A stretch of 24,708 nt of DNA, taken from positions 1 to 24,708 of the forward strand of contig NZ_DATITZ010000046.1 of assembly GCF_035467215.1 (NCBI RefSeq), in the 5' to 3' direction. The stretch comes from Thiocapsa sp035467215 (GTDB lineage Bacteria > Pseudomonadota > Gammaproteobacteria > Chromatiales > Chromatiaceae). The notes under the pieces were generated by a model. That model ran no database searches. It was given only the letters and a program-made list of their open reading frames with translations, and was not told the origin of the DNA. Of this stretch, positions 15,867-23,005 are shown one piece after another. How positions within the stretch are numbered: position 1 is the stretch's first letter; the number at the start of each line of letters is the position of its first letter. The position numbers and the translations under genes were made by a program.

Positions 15867-17567
15867 AAACAAAAAATACCGCTGAGCAAGCGGCAGCACC
15901 GCGGCGGGCTCGCAGGTGAGCAATTGGCCGTCGGCCCGCACCTGATAGGTCTGCGGATCCACCTCGATGGTCGGCTGAAAGTCGTTGTGAATCATGTTGG
16001 ACTTGCGCACCAGACGGCTGTCGCGGGTGACCCCGATCAGACGTTTGAGATCCAGCCGCTGCGGCTCGCCCGCCTCCAAGGCCCATTGCGAGAGGAAGGT
16101 CATGCAGGTCGCGCCCAATGCGCCGCCGAATGCACCGAACATCGGCCGATAATGGACCGGCTGAGGCGTGGGGATGGATGCGTTGGGATCACCCATCGCG
16201 GCCGCCGCGATCATGCCACCCTTGATGATGAGGCTGGGTTTGGCCCCGAAGAAGGCGGGCCGCCAGAGCACTAGATCCGCGAGCTTGCCGACCTCCACCG
16301 AGCCGACCTCGTGCGCGATGCCGTGGGTGATCGCCGGGTTGATGGTGTACTTGGCGATATAGCGTTTGGCGCGGAAGTTGTCGTGCTCGGCCGGATCACC
16401 CGGAAGCGCGCCGCGCTGGACCTTCATCTTGTGGGCGGTCTGCCAGGTGCGGCAGATGACCTCGCCGACGCGGCCCATCGCTTGGGAATCCGAGGAGATC
16501 ATCGAGAAGGCGCCGAGATCATGCAGGATGTCCTCGGCCGCGATGGTCTCGCGACGGATGCGCGACTCGGCGAAGGCCACGTCTTCCGGAATCGATGGGG
16601 ACAGGTGATGGCAGACCATCAGCATGTCCAGATGCTCGTCGACCGTATTGACCGTGTAGGGTCGGGTCGGATTGGTCGAGGACGGCAGGACATTCGGCAG
16701 GCCCGCGGCCTTGATGATGTCGGGTGCATGGCCGCCGCCCGCGCCCTCGGTGTGATAGGTGTGGATGCAGCGGTCCTTGAAGGCGCCGATCGTGTCCTCG
16801 ACGAAACCGGATTCGTTGAGCGTGTCGGTGTGGATCGCGACCTGCACGTCCATCTTTTCGGCAACACCGAGACAGCAGTCGATCGCGGCCGGTGTGGTGC
16901 CCCAATCCTCGTGCAGCTTCAGCCCCATGGCCCCGGCACGCACCTGCTCCTCCAGGGCATTCGGCAGACTGCCGTTGCCCTTGCCGAGGAAACCGAGATT
17001 GACCGGGAGCCCCTCGGCGGCCTGGAGCATGCGCCGGATGTTCCAGGGGCCGGGCGTGCAGGTCGTGGCATTGGTGCCGGTCGCCGGCCCCGTACCGCCG
17101 CCCAGCATTGTCGTCACGCCGGACATCAGCGCCTCGTCGATCTGCTGAGGGCAGATGAAGTGGATATGCGCGTCGATGCCTCCGGCGGTGATGATCTGCC
17201 CCTCGCCGGCAATGACCTCGGTCCCTGGCCCGATCAGGATATCCACGCCTGCCTGGGTGTCCGGATTGCCGGCCTTGCCGATCCCGACAATACGCCCCTT
17301 CTTGATGCCGATATCGGCTTTGACGATGCCCCAATGATCCAGGATCAGCGCATTGGTGATGACCAGATCCACCACCTCGTCCGCCTGGCGCTGGCACTGG
17401 CCCATTCCGTCGCGGATCACCTTGCCGCCGCCGAACGTCACCTCGTCGCCGTAACAGGTGCGATCCTCCTCGACCTGGATGAAGAGCTCGGTGTCGCCCA
17501 GACGCACCCGGTCCCCGACCGTCGGGCCATACATGGAGGCGTAGGCCGCCCTGCTGATTCGGCTCAT
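15864..17567 (-). CDS. ureC: Urease alpha (catalytic) subunit
   Basis: A 567-residue subunit with every active-site residue at the standard Klebsiella number: nickel ligands H134 and H136 (DAHIHFICPQQ), carbamylated K217 (GLKLHED), H246, H272 and D360, and the mobile-flap pair C319–H320. With UreA and UreB it hydrolyses urea to ammonia and carbamate in the cytoplasm. The ATG at 17567 overlaps the ureB stop as ATGA, with GGAG at 17575–17578. The ORF ends inside repeat copy B, which supplies the TAA; the usual C-terminal RYFLF is intact, so nothing is lost. No ureE, ureF or ureG follows; they must be elsewhere for nickel insertion. Confidence 0.98.
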   Translation of the reverse strand: MSRISRAAYASMYGPTVGDRVRLGDTELFIQVEEDRTCYGDEVTFGGGKVIRDGMGQCQRQADEVVDLVITNALILDHWGIVKADIGIKKGRIVGIGKAGNPDTQAGVDILIGPGTEVIAGEGQIITAGGIDAHIHFICPQQIDEALMSGVTTMLGGGTGPATGTNATTCTPGPWNIRRMLQAAEGLPVNLGFLGKGNGSLPNALEEQVRAGAMGLKLHEDWGTTPAAIDCCLGVAEKMDVQVAIHTDTLNESGFVEDTIGAFKDRCIHTYHTEGAGGGHAPDIIKAAGLPNVLPSSTNPTRPYTVNTVDEHLDMLMVCHHLSPSIPEDVAFAESRIRRETIAAEDILHDLGAFSMISSDSQAMGRVGEVICRTWQTAHKMKVQRGALPGDPAEHDNFRAKRYIAKYTINPAITHGIAHEVGSVEVGKLADLVLWRPAFFGAKPSLIIKGGMIAAAAMGDPNASIPTPQPVHYRPMFGAFGGALGATCMTFLSQWALEAGEPQRLDLKRLIGVTRDSRLVRKSNMIHNDFQPTIEVDPQTYQVRADGQLLTCEPAAVLPLAQRYFLF

Positions 17568-17884
17568 GGCTGATCTCCGTCGAGCGCGCCCATCACTTGG
17601 GCGTTGAAGCCGTAGACGACGCGGTCGCCGGCATAAGGAACGAAGGTCACGGTGCGGGATTGACCGGGCTCGAAGCGCACGGCCGTGCCGGCGGGGACGT
17701 CGAGCCGCCAGCCTCGGGTCTGCTCTCGGTCGAAAGCGAGTGCGGAGTTGGTCTCGTAGAAATGATAGTGCGAGCCGACCTGGATCGGACGATCGCCGGT
17801 GTTGGCAACCTTGAGGGTCAGCCGCGGCCGGCCGACGTTCAGCTCGATGTCGCCCGGAACCGTGATGATCTCACCTGGAATCAT
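17564..17884 (-). CDS. ureB: Urease beta subunit
   Basis: A 106-residue UreB: MIPGEIITVPGDIELN at the start, VGSHYHFYETN in the middle and GFNAQVMGAL near the end are family hallmarks, and the length is typical. Structural partner of UreA and UreC in the (alpha-beta-gamma)3 holoenzyme. AGGAG at 17892–17896 sits 7 bp before the ATG and only a few bases from the end of repeat copy C. The ribosome site therefore lies just inside the space left between the element and the gene. Overlaps ureC by 4 bp. Confidence 0.97.
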   Translation of the reverse strand: MIPGEIITVPGDIELNVGRPRLTLKVANTGDRPIQVGSHYHFYETNSALAFDREQTRGWRLDVPAGTAVRFEPGQSRTVTFVPYAGDRVVYGFNAQVMGALDGDQP

Positions 17885-17899
17885 GGGCCTACTCCTACC

Positions 17900-17984
17900 T
17901 AAACCGCGCCGGGCGCGGTATGCGATGTTTTGGGATGGGATCGGCCCCGGCAGACTTGATGACCGTTGGAGTCGGCGCGGTTTA
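17900..17984 (+). repeat. 85-bp TIR element, conserved-interior type, copy C
   Basis: Ends CTAAACCGCGCC/GGCGCGGTTTAG form a perfect 12-bp inverted repeat (17899–17910 and 17974–17985). The interior matches copies A and B. Next to the left end ACCGCGCC is followed after one base by GGCGCGGT, so the left arm can pair either locally or with the far end. It lies between ureA and ureB, inside the operon. Confidence 0.87.
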
Positions 17985-18016
17985 GGACATTAAAAATATC
18001 AAGTCCAAAAAACACA

Positions 18017-18101
18017 TGAACCGCGTCAACTACGATGGTAGCGAGTCGCTTCAAGGTCGATCCCGAACGCGGACAAGCCATGTCCTACCGGACGCGGTTC
18101 A
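18017..18101. repeat. 85-bp TIR element, variable-interior type, copy E
   Basis: Ends ATGAACCGCGTC/GACGCGGTTCAT form a 12-bp inverted repeat (18016–18027 and 18091–18102). The interior is unlike the other copies. It abuts the ureA stop codon (18102–18104) and is separated from copy C by a 32-bp AT-rich spacer containing GACATTAAAAATATC (17986–18000). Confidence 0.72.
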
Positions 18102-18404
18102 TCAGCCGATCGGATCGTGGACCGTGACCAGCTTGGTCCCGTCCGGGAAGGTCGCCTCGACCTGGATGTCGTCGATCATCTCGGGGATGCCGTCCATCAC
18201 GTCCTCGCGGGTCAAGAGGGTCCGCCCGTAGTCCATCAGCTCGGCCACGGTCCGGCCGTCGCGCGCACCCTCCAGGATCGCGCAACTGATGTAGGCGATC
18301 GACTCGGGATAGTTCAGCCGCACGCCCCTCGCCTTGCGGCGCTCGGCGAGCAGTCCGGCTGTAAAAAGCAGCAGCTTATCCTTCTCTCGGGGGCTAAGGT
18401 CCAT
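18102..18404 (-). CDS. ureA: Urease gamma subunit
   Basis: A 100-residue UreA, exactly the family's usual length, starting MDLSPREKDKLLLFTA and carrying LNYPESIAYIS and the C-terminal PIG motif. The ATG at 18404 has AGGAG 6 bp upstream (18411–18415); the frame continues upstream to 18491 but without homology. It is separated from ureB by 217 bp, almost all of it repeat composite C–E, whereas ureA and ureB are normally adjacent or overlapping. Transcription through the repeats would be needed to make the three subunits in balance. Confidence 0.96.
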   Translation of the reverse strand: MDLSPREKDKLLLFTAGLLAERRKARGVRLNYPESIAYISCAILEGARDGRTVAELMDYGRTLLTREDVMDGIPEMIDDIQVEATFPDGTKLVTVHDPIG

Positions 18405-18648
18405 GGTGGGCTCCTGATCGTCGCTGTCCGGATACGCAATGATAGCCCGACAGGGGAGTGAATCCGCGGATGACGCACACGGCGCGGTCATCGGCCGCCA
18501 TCACGGCCCGCTCGGTCCAACGCGCATGGTCGCGGATTCAGCGCAACATAATCAATTTATTTTATTCCAAAGAACCTCGACCGTGACGCTGAATGCTCCA
18601 TGCCAAGCCGAGCGCGACCCGAGCATCGCAGATCCGGCCGAAGGCGGT
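18405..18648. other. ureD–ureA intergenic region
   Basis: A 244-bp gap without a gene. Most is GC-rich like the surroundings, but 18545–18573 is strikingly AT-rich and holds the candidate ureA promoter listed separately. ureD and ureA are usually close together, so the gap suggests separate initiation for ureABC. Confidence 0.5.
18545..18574 (-). promoter_or_regulatory. Possible promoter for ureABC
   Basis: On the minus strand TTCTTT (18574–18569) and TATGTT (18550–18545) are 18 bp apart within an AT-rich patch about 140 bp before ureA. The -10 match is moderate and the -35 weak. No clear sigma-54 (GG-N10-GC) site was seen here. Confidence 0.28.
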
Positions 18649-19563
18649 TCAGGTCGCCCAGATCCGAGGCATCGATGCGTTCAAACCCAACAGACCGGGG
18701 CGTAAATCGGACCAAAGATGCACGAACAGACGACTGACCGGCTCGACCTCGGGCGCGAGTGCCCGGATCACCAGGAGGTCATCGATCAGGGTCGCACCGA
18801 CCGGATAAGCCGTGGCCTCACTCAGACGATGCCGCGCCGCTGCGAGCGTCTCGGCACGGGCTCCGGTCGCGACAAAGGTGGCACAGACCGGGAAACCGCG
18901 TAAGCCGGCGGACCCGTCCAGGCTCGGCGTGCCCGCAACGCGCAACCGATCGGTCAAGAGGGGCCGACCGTCGCGTGACAGGGTCATAGCGGTCTCGGCT
19001 CGCCCCTCGGCAAAGCGTTCGCCGATCGCGGGGCGTCCGAGACACTGGATCTCCCAACCGATAAAGCGGGCATCGCCCGAAAGCACGACCTGCGTTCTCA
19101 GACGACACGAGGCGCCGGGAAAGAAGATGTTTTCGTGCGGAAACCATTCGAGCACGCCCCCCGCAGCCACGACCAGACGTTGCGTCTGCAAACCGAGTGG
19201 TCCGGCACTGCGATAAAACTTCGTCGCCCCCGGTGCCGTGACCAAGGCATGTGCCCTGCTCGCCACCCGGACATCGAGCTGTAGGCGATCGCCTCCGACC
19301 ACACCGCCGGGCGGATGCAGAAGGTAGAGATGGCAGGGCGCGCCCTCGGGATGGAAGGGGCGTTGGATCGTCAAGGGGCCGAGCTGATGCTTGCGGACGA
19401 CTCGACTGCGCCCGTGCCGCAGGGCGATCTCGAGCTCCAAGCGGGCCTGCCAGCCTGCGTCGGCAGGTGGGTCCGGCGCAATCGCTTGCACGATCATGCG
19501 GTCTCGCTCGCCGAGCCGCGCGACACCGATCCGACCATGCGTTGCCGGCCGAGGGGCGACCAA
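18649..19563 (-). CDS. ureD: Urease accessory protein UreD
   Basis: A 304-residue UreD/UreH, the urease maturation scaffold that works with UreF and UreG to deliver nickel. Recognised from LLHPPGGVVGGDRL, ATKFYRS and EWFPHENIFFPGA in their usual order. The start is a TTG at 19563, chosen because GGAGGT (19575–19570) lies exactly 6 bp upstream. The first ATG, 22 codons later at 19497, has no comparable site. It begins 30 bp after the OmpA-like gene and could be cotranscribed with it. Codon use matches the neighbours. Confidence 0.95.
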   Translation of the reverse strand: MVAPRPATHGRIGVARLGERDRMIVQAIAPDPPADAGWQARLELEIALRHGRSRVVRKHQLGPLTIQRPFHPEGAPCHLYLLHPPGGVVGGDRLQLDVRVASRAHALVTAPGATKFYRSAGPLGLQTQRLVVAAGGVLEWFPHENIFFPGASCRLRTQVVLSGDARFIGWEIQCLGRPAIGERFAEGRAETAMTLSRDGRPLLTDRLRVAGTPSLDGSAGLRGFPVCATFVATGARAETLAAARHRLSEATAYPVGATLIDDLLVIRALAPEVEPVSRLFVHLWSDLRPGLLGLNASMPRIWAT

Positions 19564-19593
19564 GCCGGCACCTCCGCCCCCGAGCCAGCCGCA

Positions 19594-21519
19594 TCAACCC
19601 TCGCTGACATAGACCTCGACACGGCGATTTTGGGCACGTCCCGCCGGCGTGTCGTTGTCGGCAATCGGGCGCTCCGGCCCGAGGCCCTCAGCCGTCAACC
19701 GCTCGGGCTCGACGCCGCGCTCGATCAGTGCCTGCTTAACCGCCTCGGCGCGTTGCTGCGACAAGGCGAGATTGGCAGCCGCATCACCGAGGCTGTCGGT
19801 ATGCCCCTCGATACGAATGCCGAGGTCGGGATAGGCATCGAGCAGTGCGGCGATCCGATCCAGGCTCGGGAGATCGCCGGTGGTCAGGGTCGCCATCGCG
19901 GGTTGAAAACGCAGCTCCGTATCGGCCAGCTCGAGCAGCACACCGCGCTCCGTATAGGAACCGCCCAGCTCGGAGTAGCGCCGGTAACGGTCGCGGACCT
20001 CGCCCAACAGCCGATCGGCCTCCTGCTGCACGGACGTGCGCACCTGTTCGGCCTTGCTGCGTTCCTCGGCGATCGTCGCCTCCAGTGCCGCAATCCGGGC
20101 CGTGGCATCGTCCAACGCCTTCGAGCCGGTCTGCGCTGCGGACTCGCGGGCCTGCGTCAACGCGGTCTGCAGATCGGCCAGCTCGGACCTCGCGCTGTCG
20201 AGCGCCGCATTGAGCTCGACGGCCAACGCCTCCTTCTCTTCGGCCACCTTCGCCTTCTCGGCCTGCTCGCTGCGGAGCTGCTCGGCGAGCGCGGCGATCT
20301 GCTCCTCGCCATCCTTCATGCGACCTGTCAGTTCTTCCTTGGCCTGCGCCAGCGCGGCCTCGGCAGCTTCGCTCCGTGCCTTCAGCGCAGACAGGGCATC
20401 CGGAGCGACCGACTGCTCCAATTCCGCGGCGAGGGTCTCGATACGCGCCTGCGCGTCGGCCAACTGCGCAGCGGCGGTCGCCTTGGCGTCTTCCAGCGCC
20501 GCGGTCGCCTCGACCCTCGCCGTCTCGAGCTCGGCTTCGGTCTGGGCAAGCCGCGCTTGAAGCGCGCTCAAGGCTTCGGCCGACTCCGCCTGCTCGCCGG
20601 ACTGCGCAAGCACCGCACGGGCTTCGGTCAACTCACCTTCCAACGCTGCGATCCGTTCAGCCTGCTCGCCGGACTGGGCAAGCGCCGCACGGGCCTCGGT
20701 CAACTCGCCTTCCAGTGCAGCAATCCGCTCGGCCTGCTGGTCGCGAAGGGTCGCAAACTCGGCCTGCAAGACCTCGAGCTCCGTCTGAGCCGATGCCGAT
20801 GTCTCGGCCAGCTCGGTGCAGAACGCGGCCGTCTCGTCATCCAAGGCGACGTCGGAGGGGAGCAAGCCGGCCTTCTGGGCCGCACGCATCAACTCGCTGT
20901 CTTTCGGTGTGGCCTTCGCCAGTTTCACCCGCTCGTTGAGGTGGCGCTCAAGCTCCTCGATCTGCGCGCGATGCTCCATCGTCGAGTCGGCGATCACCTG
21001 TTGGAGCCCGGTCAATTCGGTCTGGAGACCCTCGACCTTGGCGACGGCCATCTCGTACTGGCCTTGAAGGGCCTTGAAGGCGGCGATCCCTCGGTCGCGC
21101 TCTTCGATCACCGCAGCGGTCTTGTCCTGCTCGGCGGCAAGCGCACTCGCGTCGGTCAGGCGCAGCACCTTGATGTCCTCTTCGAGCTTCGCGTTGCTCT
21201 GCTCGAGGGCGGCGATCCGCTCCGTCAGACCCTGCTTCTCATCCGAATGCAGGTCGGACAGCTGCTGTTTCTCACCGGAGTGCCGCTCGCTCAGCTCCGC
21301 GATCCGTTCCTCGAGCTGCGTGACCTCTTTGCGGATGTCGCCGATGCGGGCATCGCGCTCCTTGATTTGCGCTGCCGCCTCGGCGATCTGCGCGTCCTTT
21401 CCTGCGAGCTGTTCCGAAAGATGAGCCGAATACCAATCGTAGAGCAGATAGACGCCGATCAGCGCCGCCAGCAGAACCCAGACAAGCGGACGCACCAACG
21501 AGGAATTGGAATCGGGCAT
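19594..21519 (-). CDS. Inner-membrane-anchored coiled-coil protein with C-terminal OmpA domain
   Basis: A 641-residue protein: a short N-terminus, one membrane helix (about residues 10–28, VWVLLAALIGVYLLYDW), about 470 residues of Ala/Glu/Gln/Leu-rich coiled coil, and an OmpA/MotB-type peptidoglycan-binding domain (about 510–638; IRIEGHTDSLG, LSQQRAEAVKQAL, QNRRVEVYV). It should tether the inner membrane to peptidoglycan from the periplasm. AGGAG at 21530–21526 lies 6 bp before the ATG at 21519 but directly abuts an ATG at 21525, so 21519 is the better start. The coiled coil contains an almost perfect 24-residue tandem duplication. It has no torque-generating partner nearby, so it is not an obvious MotB. 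Confidence 0.88.
   Translation of the reverse strand: MPDSNSSLVRPLVWVLLAALIGVYLLYDWYSAHLSEQLAGKDAQIAEAAAQIKERDARIGDIRKEVTQLEERIAELSERHSGEKQQLSDLHSDEKQGLTERIAALEQSNAKLEEDIKVLRLTDASALAAEQDKTAAVIEERDRGIAAFKALQGQYEMAVAKVEGLQTELTGLQQVIADSTMEHRAQIEELERHLNERVKLAKATPKDSELMRAAQKAGLLPSDVALDDETAAFCTELAETSASAQTELEVLQAEFATLRDQQAERIAALEGELTEARAALAQSGEQAERIAALEGELTEARAVLAQSGEQAESAEALSALQARLAQTEAELETARVEATAALEDAKATAAAQLADAQARIETLAAELEQSVAPDALSALKARSEAAEAALAQAKEELTGRMKDGEEQIAALAEQLRSEQAEKAKVAEEKEALAVELNAALDSARSELADLQTALTQARESAAQTGSKALDDATARIAALEATIAEERSKAEQVRTSVQQEADRLLGEVRDRYRRYSELGGSYTERGVLLELADTELRFQPAMATLTTGDLPSLDRIAALLDAYPDLGIRIEGHTDSLGDAAANLALSQQRAEAVKQALIERGVEPERLTAEGLGPERPIADNDTPAGRAQNRRVEVYVSEG
20596..20739 (-). 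repeat. 72-bp tandem duplication in the coiled coil
   Basis: Two adjacent 72-bp units (20596–20667 and 20668–20739) encode nearly identical 24-residue segments: ERIAALEGELTEARA(A/V)LAQ plus a short link. They differ at only a handful of mostly synonymous positions, which points to a fairly recent duplication. Insertion of 24 residues changes heptad phase by three positions. Confidence 0.85.
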
Positions 21520-21525
21520 CGTCAT

Positions 21526-21771
21526 CTCCTAAGGCGGTCGTTGTTATTAGGTATTCAAGCCTGGGTGATTATCCGGGAAAGGCGACCAGGCCGCCAGCCG
21601 CCAGCCGCCAGCCGATGGTCCTGAAAACAGCGGGTCTCACGCCAAAGACCTTGGCGCAATCGATCGTCCGCTCGGGATGACGGCGCGACTCCAGCAATCC
21701 GAGGTTGACTCGGGTGCGCGGGGAAGCGTGCCGCAGACGGACGTTCGACCTGCGGCGGCGAGCCTCCGGGC
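21526..21771. other. Intergenic region upstream of the OmpA-like gene
   Basis: 246 bp between the ackA stop and the OmpA-like gene. It contains a 7-bp microsatellite (CCGCCAG, 3.4 units at 21591–21614) and an AT-richer part near 21530–21570 where a promoter for the OmpA-like gene would be expected. A 68-codon minus-strand frame (21569–21775) overlaps the ackA stop but has no family resemblance and is not called. Confidence 0.5.
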
Positions 21772-22992
21772 TCATCCGTCGCTCGGCGCCTCCGAGGCGG
21801 CAGCCAGCGATTGCTGCGCGATCTCCAGCTCCTCGTTGGTGGGAATCACCAGCACCTGCACGGCACTCTCGGGCGTGCTGATGCAGCGCTCGCCGCGCTC
21901 TTCGAGGGCGTAGTTGGCGATGTCGTCTATCTTGATCCCGAGGTTCTCCAGACCCTCGCAGGCGCGACAGCGGATCTCGGCGGCGTTCTCGCCGATACCG
22001 CCGGTGAAGACGACGGCATCGACGCGACCGAGCTCGGCGTAATAGGCGCCGATATATTTCTTGATGCGATGGGCCGTGATGCCGATCGCCAGCTCCGCGC
22101 CGTCGTTGCCTTCCTCGGCCAAGCGGTCGATCTCGCGCATATCGTTCACGCCGCAGATCCCCAAAAGACCGCTTTGGCGATTCAGGAGATCCTCGATGGC
22201 ATCGGTATCCAGGCCGAGGTTTTTGGCGAGATAAAAATGAATGGCCGGATCAATGTCGCCACAGCGCGTGCCCATCACCAGACCTTCCAGCGGGGTAAGC
22301 CCCATGGAGGTGTCCACGCTCTTGCCATCGCGGATCGCCGTCGCGCTGGATCCGTTGCCCAGATGCAGCGTGATCAGGTTGCAGCTCTCCAAAGGCCGGC
22401 CGAGGATCGCGGCGGCGCGTTTGGCGACATAGTAGTGCGATGTGCCGTGAAAGCCGTAGCGGCGGATCCTGTGCTCCCGATACAGCCACTCCGGAATCGC
22501 GTAGCGATACGAGGTCCGCGGCATCGTCTGGTGAAACGAGGTATCGAAGACGGCGACCGAGGGCACCGTCGGGAAGAGCCGGCGGGCCACCTCGATGCCG
22601 GCGAGATGGGCCGGATTGTGCAGCGGCGCCAAGGGGATCACGGCCCGAATGCCGTCGGCGACGGCATCGTCGACGATGGTCGGACGCTTGAAATGCTCCC
22701 CGCCGTGGACGACGCGGTGACCGATCGCGGCCAGCTCCGAGACATTGCCCAAGACCCGAGTCTCGTGCAGCGCCTTGACGATGCGATCGATACCCTCTTG
22801 GTGGGTCGGGATCGGCACCCGGGCGCGGCCCGATTGCCGAATCCCGGACGCATCCAGCCACTCCTCCTTGATCTCGCCCTCCGGCTCGCCGATGCGCGAC
22901 ACCGAGCCCGAGGCGAGGGCAACCCAATCCTCGCTGCGGAAGAGCTGATATTTGATCGACGAGCTGCCTGAATTGAGGACGAGTACCTTCAC
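21772..22992 (-). CDS. ackA: Acetate kinase
   Basis: A 406-residue acetokinase that interconverts acetyl phosphate + ADP and acetate + ATP. Signatures in order: LVLNSGSSSIKYQLF at the N-terminus (phosphate binding), HRVVHGGEHF, FDTSFHQTMP, YGFHGTSHYYV, HLGNGSSATAI and FTGGIGENAAEIR. The start is a GTG at 22992 with AGGAG (23003–22999) 6 bp upstream; an in-frame start at 23031 would overlap pta. It lies 13 bp after pta in one operon, giving the complete acetyl-CoA to acetate route. Confidence 0.97.
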   Translation of the reverse strand: MKVLVLNSGSSSIKYQLFRSEDWVALASGSVSRIGEPEGEIKEEWLDASGIRQSGRARVPIPTHQEGIDRIVKALHETRVLGNVSELAAIGHRVVHGGEHFKRPTIVDDAVADGIRAVIPLAPLHNPAHLAGIEVARRLFPTVPSVAVFDTSFHQTMPRTSYRYAIPEWLYREHRIRRYGFHGTSHYYVAKRAAAILGRPLESCNLITLHLGNGSSATAIRDGKSVDTSMGLTPLEGLVMGTRCGDIDPAIHFYLAKNLGLDTDAIEDLLNRQSGLLGICGVNDMREIDRLAEEGNDGAELAIGITAHRIKKYIGAYYAELGRVDAVVFTGGIGENAAEIRCRACEGLENLGIKIDDIANYALEERGERCISTPESAVQVLVIPTNEELEIAQQSLAAASEAPSDG

Positions 22993-23005
22993 CTGAGTCT
23001 CCTGA

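Noticed and set aside
16311..17573. A 420-codon plus-strand open frame antisense to ureC
   Set aside because: ureC carries every active-site residue; the antisense frame shows no family signature and arises from GC-rich third positions.
19315..21624. A 769-codon plus-strand open frame antisense to the OmpA-like gene
   Set aside because: The opposite frame has clear domains; this one has low-complexity Arg/Gly/Leu content typical of the antisense of a GC-rich Ala/Glu coiled coil.
21569..21775. A 68-codon minus-strand frame overlapping the ackA stop
   Set aside because: No family resemblance and it reads through the 7-bp microsatellite; probably chance.
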